Assembly (NCBI RefSeq): GCF_011397635.1
Contig: NC_064755.1
Span: forward strand, 36,686,059 to 36,750,058
DNA: 64,000 nt
Direction: 5' to 3'
DNA from: Epinephelus fuscoguttatus
Lineage: Eukaryota; Chordata; Actinopteri; Perciformes; Serranidae
Positions 1 through 12,500 of the stretch are shown here, piece by piece; within the stretch, counting starts at the first letter, position 1; the number at the start of each line of letters is the position of its first letter. A program made the translations under genes and the position numbers. The notes below the pieces were generated by a model that saw nothing but the letters and a program-made list of their open reading frames with translations, was not told the DNA's origin and made no database searches.

Positions 1-1690
1 GGATTTTTTTCCCCCACAACAAACAAACACATCACATGCGACAGCCCATCAAATCTTCAATTAAACTTTCTGACTGTTACAAAATGTTATTATGCAGTAC
101 GTACGTATTATGAAGGTGTGTTAAAAATATATTGATGCTTTTGATGAGGAGCACATATAATTTGCAAACAGAATTCTTACACAATTCTTATTTCATACTT
201 CTGCTAAATTATCTTGAAACTCGGAAAAGCAGATGCAGGTTTTAAACTGTGGGCAGATAGAGGTGTAAAACAAAAAAAAGACATTTATGGTAATAATGTG
301 AATATCTTAACATTCGATGAGCTGATCAGGAAATACAATATCCCTCGCAAACACTTTTTCAAATACCTTCAGTTAAGAAGTTTTATTAGAGCAAATCAAA
401 ATCAATCGTCCTGTCCGCCCCTGACCCGACTGGAGAAAACTCTTATAAAAAATCCTTTCGGGAAGGGCATCATCTCTGAATTTTATGATTTACTGAAAGC
501 CTCCTCAACTGAGTCTTAATTAACACTGGAACAGTGGCGCAGCGCATGTAAAGCATCCCAGACAGGGACGGGTAATACTCGCTTAAAACTCCTACAATAT
601 AACTGGCTGATGAGGGTGTACATCACTCCAGAAAAATTGAACAAATTTAATGTGAATATTCCGGACACTTGCAATAGGTGTGGTGTAAATAAGGGCACTA
701 TTTTTCACTGCCTATGGCAGTGCCCAAGAGTGGGGGAGTTTTGAGAAGAGGTTAGATTAAATGTGCAGGACATCCTCTCAATCAGATTAGAGCTAGAGCC
801 CAAAATCTTTCTACTTGGCCTCTCTACCCAGATGTACATAATGTAAAACGTAAAAAATCTTTTTAAACATATGTTTTTTACAAGCAAAGAGGACAACAGC
901 TCTAACATGGAAAAGTATGAGTAAGCCAGGTATTGCAATCTGGTTTAGGGAATTATCTTCTTGCTTACCTCTGGAAAAAAAATTCTTACATTCTTAAGGA
1001 CAGGAGACATTTCAAAAAGTGTGGGGTTGATTTATCCAATATACTAAAATCAATGATCTATCTCAGGGTGCCGGTAGCGTAGTTGATAGTGCCCGCGCCC
1101 CATGTACAAAGGCATTGCCTCGCTGCAGTGGCCGCAGGTTCGAATCTGGCTCGCGGCCCTTTGCTGCATGTCAGTCCCCACTCTCTCTCTGTCTCCCCAT
1201 TTCACCCTCTGTCCTGTCAATGAAGGCAAAAAGCCAATAAAAATAATCTTTAAAAAAAAAACAAAAAAAACAATGATCTATCTCATCTGTTGAATGAACC
1301 TGGAGTAGAATAAGTGCACCCTCTGCATAACTCTGTTCACTCATCCTTTAATCACTGGATTGTACGGCAATGATATTTGTATGGACTCATGATCCTATAT
1401 CTTTACAGAAGCATTCTATTAACTGCCATGTTTTGTTTGTTTTTCTGTTTTTGTTTTTTTTTCTGTCCCATTTTGTTTGCACTGTTATAGTGACCATATG
1501 TGTGTAAAGGGGGAAAACGTAATGTAGGGTTTTAATATTTTGTTTCATTGAATGTCCCCGTCCTACAAGGACCTGTATGTTAACACACTGTCTCATTTGT
1601 GTCACTTTGTTGGCTTTTTGTTTTGTTTTGTTTTCTAAATTTGGAAAATTCAATAAAGATATTGTTGAAATATATATATATATATATATA
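1..1690 (+). mobile_element. L1-like LINE relic (ORF2 C-terminus and 3' UTR)
   Basis: From about 196 to 830 the plus strand reads like the C-terminal end of a fish L1/Tx1-type ORF2: IRKYNIPRKHFFKYLQLR, then LEQWRSACK, then the cysteine-rich CNRCGVNKGTIFHCLWQCPRV characteristic of the end of these proteins. The frame is broken by a stop near 743, so it is dead. The flanking non-coding part runs to an AATAAAG-type 3' end near 1653 and a (TA)n run at 1671-1695. A SINE later inserted at 1066-1270. Its 5' end lies outside the window. If bmt2 exon 3 is left of base 1, this relic is inside a bmt2 intron, antisense of its plus strand. Confidence 0.75.
1066..1270 (+). mobile_element. tRNA-derived SINE, copy 1, with 15-bp target duplication
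   Basis: The element starts GGGTGCCGGTAGCGTAG, carries a B-box-like GGTTCGAATC near 1136, and ends in an A-rich tail. It is flanked by the exact 15-bp duplication CAATGATCTATCTCA at 1051-1065 and 1271-1285, which fixes both ends. It sits inside the L1 relic and is therefore younger than it. A second copy in the opposite strand lies at 5317-5512. Confidence 0.88.
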
Positions 1691-1695
1691 TATAT
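1671..1695. repeat. (TA)n microsatellite
   Basis: About twelve TA units directly follow the AATAAAG-like 3' end of the L1 relic. Other (TA)n runs occur at about 5709-5726 and 62690-62708. Confidence 0.9.
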
Positions 1696-1699
1696 CTTT

Positions 1700-2755
1700 A
1701 AACTCAAATTTAAATCAATCATCAATATTTTTTGTCTGCACTTTTGCTATTTTGAATGTTGATTTTTTTATTGTAAATAATTTAGTAATTAATTTGACAT
1801 TTTATATCTTTTTTTCATTTATTCATTCATGTTATTTTTCAAATAAGAACAGAAAATTAGTTGATAATAGTTCAATCATTTAATTTCCCAAGTGTCTATG
1901 CAGCTTTGTTTATTTACTGTGTCCATAGAAGGAGGATAAACGCAGCCATAATGTTTCCTTGCACATGAAAGATTTACTTTTTGATATCCACATCTCTGCA
2001 TAACTCATCAATATTCAAACAAGCTTAATATGTGGTTATTTGTGATGTTACACATAAATTAAATTCAAGAAAAGCATTTCATCGCATTTCCTTTTTCTGA
2101 ATTTTATATGTCAAAGAAAAGAATAGGGGCAATAGTCTGGATACACAAATATTTTTCCACAAGATCTTTTGTTTTTTTCGTACCAATCCAAACCTGAAAA
2201 ATTACTATAATCATATTCCATACTTTTCCATTTTGTGTAGAAACTCTGTGCAAATAAAACTGAAGGTGCTTTTTATAAGAAACAAGTAAAAAACAAACAC
2301 ATATTTTATTATAAACACTGTTCTTTCATCTCTGAAGTAACTAGAAATTTGTAACTGTAACTGTATTTTTTTTTCCTAGGTAATGGGTGAGAGTTTAGTT
2401 GCTTTCACAGTTTTTGACTGTGCCCCCAATCCATACTAAATATTCTAAGCAGGTTGTAAGGATGTACTGTAGTGTGTTCACCTTCAGTGTGCTTACCTGG
2501 GGATGGTGCTATTCGGTTGGGCACTTACAGACGCTGCAGTCAGACCCATGGTGAGCATGGCACTTTTCTCATCCTTCTCTAACATTCTTTTCATCCCGCC
2601 ATCCAAAAAGTATTCTTGACAGACACTGTGGAAGTGGAATGGAAACACTGCTCAAACTTTAATGTGAAAGTGGCAGCAAAATGTCACAGAAGCGCATCCC
2701 ACAGACTCCACTGTCAGGAGGTGTAAAACTGCAGCTGATTTGATTTGAGCTGTAC
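1700..2755. other. AT-rich non-coding stretch (bmt2 intron)
   Basis: No exon, RNA gene or recognisable element was seen. The next bmt2 exon, expected to begin with the VCREYF-type continuation, is not present on the minus strand here, so I place this in a bmt2 intron. Confidence 0.5.
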
Positions 2756-5037
2756 CTGCGACACCAATCGATGCGTCCCTCTCCTTCGCAGTTTTTGGTC
2801 CAGTGGTTGTCAGCGAGATTCTTCATGGCGAGGGCGTACTCACTCAGCGTCTGCTCATCTTCACAGTGCTCGCGCCAGATCTTGTCAAAGTCGCCCACTG
2901 AGAGAGGATATATAAAAATCAGGACAGAAATAACAAATATAACGCAACACAAAATGTAAATCACAGACTTCAAAACTTAAAGGAATCAATTAAGACTTTC
3001 AAAGTTAGCTTAAGCTACTGGTATCATCATACTGCAGTCCTACTTTTGAGTTTTAGTCTGGCACAGTCATCCACAGCAAGCAGCAAACACTCATAACCTA
3101 CTTGCCAACTTTGGTCATCCCCTTCAGCACCTAAACATGGCAGCACTCCTTGGGAAGAAAACTGATAAAAAAGCTCAGGCCACATTTACCGCTACAATGC
3201 CTACATGTTCACTCCTCTCTGCCAGCACAGAAGTGTAACTGTTCCTCGAAAAAAATCATCCTCAAATAGCCATTTCACAGTCATACTAAAGTCCACAGAA
3301 ACTCCGTTCAGCACATCTCCACAGTTTACAGCCTGTAGCATAGGCAAACATGCTGATAAAGGAAAAATCTCATGACCACAAGGAAAACTCTCATTCAGAT
3401 TTGCAGAAATGAAAGAACAACAAGGGGAGTGGTGGTAAACAGCAGCACTCTAGAAGCATGACCACTGTGATTCAATGCCAAGCCCACCAGATCATGCTTT
3501 ACTTATTAACCACTCATGAGGTCTGCTAGCAGGACGACTTCTCTGTGCAGCCTCCAAAACAACCAGCTATTCTCTCGCACTCCCAATATTTCAGACTTAT
3601 CCAAAACACGACATCACGTTACAACACTACATCATGGTTGCGTAGTGTTTTTAAGGTGGAAAAGTAGGACAGAGACACACAAATAACAGCAAACCTGACC
3701 TCTTTGTGCATTGGTTGCTACATAACTGATAGTGGAGAATGTGGCAACGTTTGCTACAGCACAACACTGACTCCAGGAACACTACCCAAACTCCTTTTTC
3801 ACACTTTTGATGAACTGTTTTGAAGTAGTAAAACTTGTCTTGTGCCAAGTCTTCTCTGTCTGCTGTTTGCTTCGAGGTATAAGAGCAGTGGAATGGTCAA
3901 GTGCATATTTTGGATTCAGAGGCAGTGGAATGAAACAAAACAGCCAAAGCATTCAAGCAGGAGATAACCTACATCATGATATCTGTGGCTGCTGTACAGC
4001 CCTGGTTCCAAGACAGTTGAGACGCAGTGTAAAACATACATAAAACAGAATGATTTGCAAATCCTTTTCGACATAAAGTGGAGAAGTAACTATTATATTA
4101 TATTACTGTAGACCCATATAGACCTATTTTTGTCTTTTTTTTGGAGGGGATCTGTAGGGATTGATAGCAGGTCAACAGTATAACACACAGAAGTGGTATT
4201 CATCATCTGAAAGCTAGGAACCTGAAGATTAAATTGAGATGCAGCTCAGCACCATGTGTCAGGGTTTTCTAGTCATAAATATGTATTAAACATTGTGTTT
4301 ACATAACTTTTAAAGTTAAGCTAAGAACATTATGATGGAGGTATGTAATGGCTATTCCTGTGCTCATTTACGTCTCAAAGTTGTTACACCAATTTTTGGT
4401 TGATACTATTTGTTGAACAATTTTGGCGTTAAATCTAAGCCTCTTTTTACCACACAAGAATTTAAAAAAATGACCAAAAATTGTTTCAAAATACCACATT
4501 AACACACCAAGAACTTGAGGAACACCAACATAACGGCTTACTGGCGACGGATAAGTCCGGCTCCAGGTCCAATAATGTCCTCTTGTTGGCATCATGACTG
4601 CCCACAAGTACCTGAACAGCCGAACTGTGGCGGCACACAGGTATGTGACGTGTCAGAGGAGAAACGAGCCATTCACATTTCTCTCTGTGTGGCAGGTAAC
4701 GGTCCACAAACCTCACCGCACTTTAGGGACTGTTCTTTACTTATGAAGGGACTTGTCAGGGGAGGAGGGTGGCTGGTTGATTTTTATTTATTTATTTTAT
4801 TTTGATCCCCCCTATGTTAATCACTTATTCATGCTGTTTTTGAAGTCAAAAAGTAATTTATTCCTTTGAAATATCAGTGATGTATTATAGAAAAGGCACA
4901 TCTGCCTCATTTTTGCTGTGGTATCGTGATACTACTCAGAACTGTGATACTGTCACCGGTATCGTACCGTGGGTCCCAATTTTGGTACCGTGACAACACT
5001 ATCTCACACACACACAGACGCGCGCGCTCACTCGCTC

Positions 5038-5068
<31 letters not shown>

Positions 5069-8000
5069 TCTAATATGAGATAAAAGAACAACTGAACCTC
5101 ATTTACCTTAGTGAAAAGGAATTCATTTGAATGGTACCATAAGCCAAAATTCTTTAAACTTATTTTTTTGTTACTATGGAATGCACTTTTTCAGTTTGTT
5201 TACACAGACAAGTTTAACTTGTTCAGTGCAATCATTTTCTATATATATTTATTTTTTTGAACTTCTGGAATGAACTTTTTCAGTTTGTAATCCCGATGCA
5301 TGTATTTGCATCAGTTTCTTTCTTTTCTTTTTTTTTTTTTAGAGATTATTTTTTGGGCTTTTGCCTTTAATGTACAGGACAGAGTGAAAGGGGGTGAGAG
5401 AGAGCGGGGGGTGACATGCAGCAAATGGTTGCAAGCTGGAGTCGAAGCTGCAGCGAGGCATTGCCTCTGTACATGGGGGCGCCGGCACTATCCACTACGC
5501 TACCGACGCCCCTATTTGCATCAGTTCAAGGGGCCTTTATTTTTATATCAGTAAGTAATGCACCTTATTTAAATTGATGTTCATTTGGGATATCAAATAG
5601 TTTTTTGTTTGATATCTTTTCGAAAATGTTTGAGATGCTTGTTAATAGTTTTTCATTGGAAAAAATAAATATCTCTTCATTTTAAGGGTCAAAACTGTTT
5701 TGGTTTTGTATATATATATATATATACACTGTATGTGTGTGTGTTATCGGTTATCAGTTATCGGTATCGGCCTTTAGGAGCTGAAAGTTATCGGTATCGG
5801 TTTAAAAGAAAAGTTATCGTGCATCCCTAAGTTCAAGGTCAAGCGTCACGCTTTCATTTGGCCATGTCACTGAGCTAGTTTGCCGCTTCTGTTAAGTAGC
5901 TGTCCGTTAGTCACTCACCCTACAGTCGGAAATTCACTGTTCTTCAAAATAAAGTCTGTTTTTTACAAACTTTACACTTTTGTGAGTCACTTGCAGTCAA
6001 CTTAGGATGGACCCACAACCCACCAGTTGGAAACCACTGACCTAAGAGGTCACAGTAGGGGTTTTTGTACAGTACAGTTGACTAGTATCATCGCACATGA
6101 ATAAAACTGGGCTTATTGAATCCACAGGAGTCTCAGCTTTCAGGTCATACCCAATTAATGCTATTCCAAGACCATTTAGAGGCTGCAGTATGCAAAAATA
6201 TTCACATACAATAAGCGACAATGACACATGCAAAAAACTGCATGTTTTGCCCAAAACTGCATGGGACAAGCATAAAGTGAGCATGTCACTAAAGTGGAGA
6301 CTCGTGGGTACCCACAGGACCCATTTTCATTTAGGTATCTTGAGGTGGGAGGCCAAGGGACCTCTGTGAAAATGTCCGTAAGGGATTTCCCTTGCCAAAA
6401 TTCAGCCTAACTTTGGAGCATTATTTAGCTAGCTAGCATTACATGGTTGGTACTACTGGATTTCTTAGGTCTTTTAGTTTCATATGATGATCAGATGATG
6501 GTCTTCACTCTAGCTTCAAAGCTCTCAGAGGGTCAACACATCTAATTTTTTGTCATTAAACATATTTCCAAAACAGCTACTCACATTAAATTGACCCCAG
6601 ACATTGGTTTTAACTAAATAAAACTACACAGATAGAAGAAATCATAACATTTCAGCCCACAAAAACAATGTGCAATAAAGCGAAATGACACAGGAAAATG
6701 TATTGAACACGCTAACTGAAAATTATTTGATACTTGGAGGAGCATTTGTTTGCAATGCAAGCCTCAAGACACCTCCTGTATGAAGAAACTCATCTCTCAC
6801 AGTGTTCAGGAGGGATTTGGACCCATTCTTCCACTGAGGCCTGCTTGTGAATCTGGAGAAGAAATTTTGTTTTCAAACTTACACAATCCTCAGTTACCAA
6901 ACGCTTACTAAGTGTTGTTAAAAGAAAAGTTTGAACAATAAATATCTTGTCTTTGTGTTGTATTCAAATGAGTATATATTGAAAAAGATTTGAAAATAGG
7001 AGTTATACTTGCAAATTCAAATAAGTCTTATAGCCTACAAACTGTTGGCTGTTGTGCTGTGACAATTACCCAGAAAGCGATCAATAATGCAACATTTCTT
7101 TACTCAAGTTAAAGATTTTGCAAGATTGTTGTGTTTCCCTCCTGCACATTCTCCAGTAAGACTTTGCATTTCCTCAGAAAGAGAAAATGACACAGAGAGA
7201 GTGCAGCTTCAACAACAGCACAACGCTTCAGGCATTGTAGCATCTTATTGAATCCGGGCCACTTCAGCGTTGCTTGTAGGCACTTTAAACTACACAGTCT
7301 TGAACTTCAAGCTCCTAGCTGGAATAAACGATTTTGTCTGTGCTGAGTAAAATGCCAGTTTCTTTTCCGAGCAATGAAGAATTCGATCACTCTGGCTGAT
7401 GCTCACACGTCAGTGCAGATCGTCTTGCAAAAGGGTTTTTCCAAACTTCCCATTTTACATCATGCTCTTATCCAGACTGACTCATAATCAAGAAGACAGA
7501 TGTTTTTGTCTTCAGGACAGACAGCTGCTGATGAACACACACCATCAACCAGTATGGAAATCTAACCCTGACACAGTCTTTACAGATTTTAAAAGATAAA
7601 TTAACTCTTTTTATTTCAGTCACAGTAACACAAACACATGCCAGAACTGAGCAGCAATTTGTTTTGCATATTTGCACCCATAAAGATTGATTATGGTCAG
7701 TCAAATTTTGTTTGCAAATAGTTATGGGCTCGCTCTGAGTGAAGACAGATGAGGTGATCCAGAGCAACATCCCATGACAATGTAAACATTTTGACTAAGA
7801 AATCACAGCTTCAGAGATACAGTATCATCTGCTTCCATTAAGTTGTCACTTTTGCCTTTCTTGCACTTCCTCAAATCATAAAAGCAGAAGTAAATCCACC
7901 CTAAAGTGGCAGTTTGGATCTTAACTTTGTTTATCAGTATTAAATGGGGAAAATTTCTCTTAAAAAGTATGAACAAAGTGATGTTCTCAGGTGACATTTT

Positions 8001-9331
8001 CTCCACCTGCCTTTTAAAGGGGGTGACAAATGTGACTTTCTTGACAATGAGCGATTAATAACATGCTAACTATTCGCTAAAATGATGCCAGACCTATGGC
8101 TGTACTTGGTACTGGACAAAAATAACAGAATGTAGCAGCCATAGGTCTACCAACATTCATTTTCACTATGAAATATGTCTCAAATGGTTTTATATTTGCA
8201 TGAGAACTGATTTTACGACATATTATTCTACTGTAACCCTGCAGTCCACCCCTAGCATGTCTATAATATAGCTATACTCACTATTACAATCATTTTTAAT
8301 GGTCAAATTGTGAGAACTGACAGGATTGCATTTCAATAAATCTGTATTTTACACAACTTTACGTGCCAAATTGATTGATTGATTGTCGTACCACCTCTGT
8401 ACTTCTGCTTCCTGGCACGAGGTCAGACTCAATCTCTTTTCTTTTAACTTAGCACTTGAATACCTTGGCCCCCACAACACCAGCCCTTCCTTACCCTAAA
8501 TATCCTTCCCTGCAGTTTGGCATACAGTCAGCTGAGTTTGGATCCACTCACAGAAGCTCTGCCTTCATGTCTTCAAACAAACTGTGGATCTGTGGGTTCA
8601 TTTTTTGACATTTTAAGAAGCGTTAACTCCTTTTGGATGTGCTGTCTAGTTCTAAATAACACCGATGCTCAGACATAAAGCTACTTTGGTTGTAAAAGTT
8701 GCACCAAATGTTTGTTCAGTCCACAGAGTTATCATTTATTGGCAATAAAGAGGCAATAGAAAGTCATTCATTGCCATGAGATCTGTTTGTGTGTGTCATT
8801 GGTGATGTATTAATGCCTCTGCTGTCAGTACACTGGGTTTAAAGGGGAGATAATAAGTGTTTGCGGTAATAGATAAAGTTTAAAAACAGCAATAACACTG
8901 CCTGTGTGTAATGTTATTGTTCAGTAGCTTTAAAAGGCCTTGCTTGCTGAGTGCAACCCTCACTGCGGTCTGCCTCCATAACAAGCTAACTAGAGGCGAC
9001 ACAAGACCGTTAGCTAGCAGGGCTAACGTTACCGAGCAGAATAAGTTAGCTTTACCGGGATTAGCGTTAAGAGAAATTGTTTAATGTCGCATTTAAGAGG
9101 TAAGGTTTAGTGTTCGCCACTCGGCTGCAGGGCCACAGACAGCAAAAAGGGGCCCAACCGAGGCTGCTTACCCTCTCTGTATTTCCTGCGCAGTTTTCTG
9201 TGGACGTTTTTGACGACCCCTGACAGCTTCTCCTGCTCCCTCTTACACGGCGCTTCCTCCGGGATCGGCACGGAGAACAGCTCTGTGTGGTTTTCCGTCT
9301 CCCCGGTCTCGACATTGTCCCTGAGGTCCAT
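2756..9331 (-). CDS. bmt2: BMT2/SAMTOR, coding exons 1-2 only (5' part of gene)
   Basis: SAMTOR is a SAM-binding methyltransferase-fold protein that links S-adenosylmethionine levels to mTORC1 through GATOR1/KICSTOR. Exon 1 is 9172-9331: it starts at the ATG read from 9331 and encodes 53 codons including [22 protein letters not shown], written here as [12 protein letters not shown] plus the basic [10 protein letters not shown] end, then a G|GTAAG donor. Exon 2 is 2756-2897: after a CTCTCAG acceptor it reads [16 protein letters not shown] and later [20 protein letters not shown], ending at an AG|GTACAG donor. Phase 1 joins correctly across the 6.3-kb intron. Both blocks match the conserved N-terminus of vertebrate BMT2 as I know it. 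The SAM-binding domain is encoded by later exons that must lie left of base 1, so the gene is partial because of the window edge. An in-frame ATG at 9481 also exists, but the family start fits 9331 better. The neighbour ppp1r3a is also adjacent in human. Confidence 0.9.
4913..5000. mobile_element. hAT-like terminal fragment
   Basis: A stretch of GTATCG / CGATAC-type repeats ending in ACCGTGACAACACT; its reverse complement begins AGTGTTGTCACGGTACC, a start I recognise from fish hAT-type elements. Only one end was found, so this is a fragment. Confidence 0.5.
5005..5069. repeat. Compound (CA)n / (CG)n / (TC)n microsatellite
   Basis: A CA run, then GCGCGC, then about fourteen TC units in bmt2 intron 1. 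Confidence 0.9.
5317..5512 (-). mobile_element. tRNA-derived SINE, copy 2, with 14-bp target duplication
   Basis: This is the reverse complement of the family at 1066-1270: it shares the GGCGTCGGTAGCGTAGTGG-type head, the block containing GGCATTGCCTC, the TGCTGCATGTCA block and the GCCAATAA/AAAAGCCC tail. Exact 14-bp duplications TATTTGCATCAGTT at 5303-5316 and 5513-5526 define the insertion. The two copies lie about 4.2 kb apart in opposite orientation within bmt2. Confidence 0.88.
5744..5829. mobile_element. hAT-like terminal fragment (TTATCGG-rich)
   Basis: Several TTATCGG/TATCGG units end in CGTGCATCCCTA; the reverse complement starts TAGGGATGCACGATAAC, a common start of fish hAT non-autonomous elements. 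The partner end was not identified. Confidence 0.5.
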
Positions 9332-9545
9332 AGCACCGCTCCGCCGATGCTGCCCTCGCCAGTTGCTTCCCCCTTCTCCCAGCTGCAAACCGACCGGCGA
9401 ACCGGTGCACCGGCCAACAAGACGCAACCCGATTGGTTGACTTTGACAGACATGGTTCGGAACTGACAGTCCGTCGGCCAATCACAGGCCTGGAAGCGGA
9501 CCCGAGCCTGCGTGTGTGCCACGGAGCGTTCAAGTGCAGCTGGTA
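9130..9545 (-). promoter_or_regulatory. GC-rich promoter/CpG-island-like region of bmt2
   Basis: The block around bmt2 exon 1 is clearly richer in G+C and CpG than the AT-rich DNA on both sides (many cg dinucleotides between 9180 and 9510). It contains the inverted CCAAT boxes attggtt near 9432 and ccaatcac near 9478, upstream of the minus-strand start at 9331. This is the usual look of a TATA-less housekeeping promoter. The boundaries are my estimate. Confidence 0.6.
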
Positions 9546-12500
9546 AATCCCACGACTCCCAACACCTCATGACATGACACAAAATAATTTGGTTTTGTCC
9601 GTTAAATATGTTTTCATAAATAATTTTAAAATGTATTTACAAACTGTTTCATCCCCTTTGAATTGTTAAAACTCTAATGAAGTTTAACAGATGCAATCTA
9701 TTCGTGTAGGTGTATTTATTTATTTTATTTCTTATGCTCTCACATCACTTTTTACTTAATTAATTTTATTTTTCTATTTTATATACTAATATATATCTAC
9801 ACTTGTATTTTAACCTATATTAATATTTATTGCATAATTAGCACATCAGCGTAAATGCATTTTAATACACATATTGTTTATTATGTGACAAATGAAACCT
9901 TTGAATCCTTGGATATATATTTTGTCATGTGTTCTTGGCTCCTCCCTAGCATTATCTTTTAATGGTGTAACCTGTGAATATAAATGTAAAATTTAAATAA
10001 AGTTTATTTCAAGTAAAATAAATAAATAAATAAATAAAATGAAATCACCAGGATCACCTTGCTTGCACCTTACTTTTTATAGTATATTACAGTAAATAAT
10101 TTTCATTTATAGCTTATGTTAAAAAGATTATTTAATTATTTAAACAACTAAGTCACACTGTAAACTATACTAAATATACTTAACTGTTTTAAAGGCACCA
10201 CAAGTACACTGTAAACTACATGTTATCAGTCAGGTCATTAACTGTACTTAAAAACAGTTTCATCGAAAACCATGCGCATTTAAATGTTCATTACAACCTA
10301 CAATAACTTGGCACAGATATGGCTAAACAAAAACTAACTGCTTCAGCTAATCTGATTAGGCCCTGAAATAGAGAATGGAGCCTGTACAATAGATTTGGGA
10401 GCGTAAGTTGGACATGAGCATGGTTTTGTCCTGTTCAGGAGGTTAGTGAGAGAAGAGGCACTTGGACAGCCTATATTTCTGCGGTTTGTGTGATGTGCAG
10501 ATTATCAAGGAGCACTGGATAGTGATAAGACTGTTAGACATCTCAGAACTATTCATGAGCATCACTTCTTGGATTAAAAAATGGGCTAATAAATTAAATA
10601 CCAGAACTAAAGTGATTTTAGTCATTTATTTCTTGTTAGAAAAAGAAACAGTTTTGGAATCAGTCAAACTGCTGGAAATTAAAGAGATTAAAACAAGCTA
10701 CTGTTTTCAAAACAGCTGGTAAGATTCTAGACTGCTTACGAAATTGTTATGAACACTGTGTAACACTGTTGTTTATGGGAACGTTCAAAGCTTCCCTTAT
10801 GTATGGGTCCCACATACAAGGGAAGCTTTGTACCAAGTGCATTTAATAAAATGAAAAAACAGCAGTAAAACAACTTTATGATGGGATTTACTATAAAAGT
10901 TGTATCGACTTCTGCATCGCTGCCATGATGTTGAAGATTTGATGATGCTGGTGATTTGCAAAGTGACTTGTGATGTGTTTATTTTTATTGGTGAGAAAAA
11001 GACAAAATTCTCTCCCTGGTGGAACAATAAAATCAAATAAATATAAACGTTGTGCATTCAGCAAAAAAAAAAAAAAAATTGAACCCGTAAAGTGTTTGAC
11101 TTGTAATAACTGTGTAGGCCTATATAGTGCCATCCAATGGTTCCAGTGTTATTTATCTTGTGTGGACGCCATATTTCCTAAGACTTCCACTATACAGTAC
11201 ATCATTTTCATTTGTTTTAGTTCACTGTTAATATGCCTACATTTCTTAAAAACAAATAGATTGGAAGAGCTGAGTTTGAAGGACTTCAGCAATGAAAACA
11301 CAATATAATCATCTGAATCACCAATTACAGTTTCAGTACTGCTTTTGTCCTGATTTTATGTTCTATGTAGTGTGAATTCAAGACAGTTGTAGCTCTATCT
11401 AAAGCTTTGTTATCCAGACTGTGTGTGTAAATCATTTTAAATCCCTTGCCTTAACATAACTACTCCTGTCTTCCAGAAATAACACACAGCACATGATGGT
11501 TAACTGTGTTGTTTTCTTCACTGCAGATACACCGGCTTGTTGTGCTGTGATACTGTCATGGGTGGGTGGTATGTAATTACACCAAAAACACATACTAACG
11601 TTAGTGGGTATTTATAGAGTAAGTATCTTATTTAAAGGCTCTGGTAGTAAACAGGATGTTTGAAATAAAAAAAATGAGAAAGGCCTATTGAATTGTTTTC
11701 AAATTTTCTCTCATTTTGAAGTTATTTCATGCTGCAGATCACAAATAATTTAGTTCTCTCATGTTAATATAATTAGCACTACTGCTTCTTGGAACTCCCT
11801 GATTGAAATGCTGATCCACATCCTCATATCACATTTGATTTATTACTACACTCCAGTAATAAAAGTCCTAGAAAGAGGACAGACAAGCATCTGCTAGGAA
11901 CTGAAGACACTTGGCTGGCTGCAGTAGCTATTAAACACTGTGGTCGTTATCAGAATATGTAGTTCAACAGGTGAAAGGGTCAGCCAACGTGGTTTGATGA
12001 TACCCGGCCAACATGAGCTCCACCTGCACGGCTAATAAAAATTAGCGTGGGCACCAATTTTCACTTCAGGTCAAATGACTGCTGGATGATTTCAGTGAAG
12101 TGACAGAAGAATGTTGTTACTGTATGACAGATCTGATACTCCTCTGTAAATCACGGTCTTATTTAGAGCCTCTAAAAGACAGAAAGACGAGGCTGGATTG
12201 AACAGCAGAATTCAACTCACAGATTACCAGTTTATTAAAAAAGGATACTTGTAATAAACTCCTGTCCCTGAAGGCTGTGATTGGAATTTGATCCACAAGG
12301 AATCTGTGGTCAGTAATTCTTTCACAGATAGCTTACACTCTTCTATAGCCTATGTCTCACTTGTCAAAAATGTTGTTGTGTTTCTTTTGGTGGCTAAAAA
12401 TGTTCGTGTTCATTTGGCAAAAGAGAGTGGTAATCCTTCCAGTGGACTGCCCCTGAAATCCCCTGGCGAGTATATTACTGCAGCTGTGTTCTGCTCAAAA

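Larger units (their letters stand above)
2898..9171 (-). other. bmt2 intron 1 (non-coding, repeat-bearing)
   Basis: A 6.3-kb intron bounded by the exon 1 donor and exon 2 acceptor. It contains hAT-type terminal fragments (about 4913-5000 and 5744-5829), a minus-strand SINE, microsatellites, and a perfect 13-bp inverted repeat AGACCTATGGCTG at 8090-8102 / 8136-8148. The rest, including 2.9-4.9 kb and 6.4-9.0 kb, shows no coding signal that I can support. Confidence 0.75.

Noticed and set aside
2898-2973. Hydrophobic N-terminal extension before the bmt2 exon 2 sequence, looking like a signal anchor
   Set aside because: It lies upstream of a clear CTCTCAG acceptor and breaks the known BMT2 sequence exactly at VGDFDK; it is translated intron.
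5990-6042. Another hAT element ending CCACCAGTTGGAAACCACTG
   Set aside because: The end is hAT-like, but no partner terminus or duplication was found, so no element is called.
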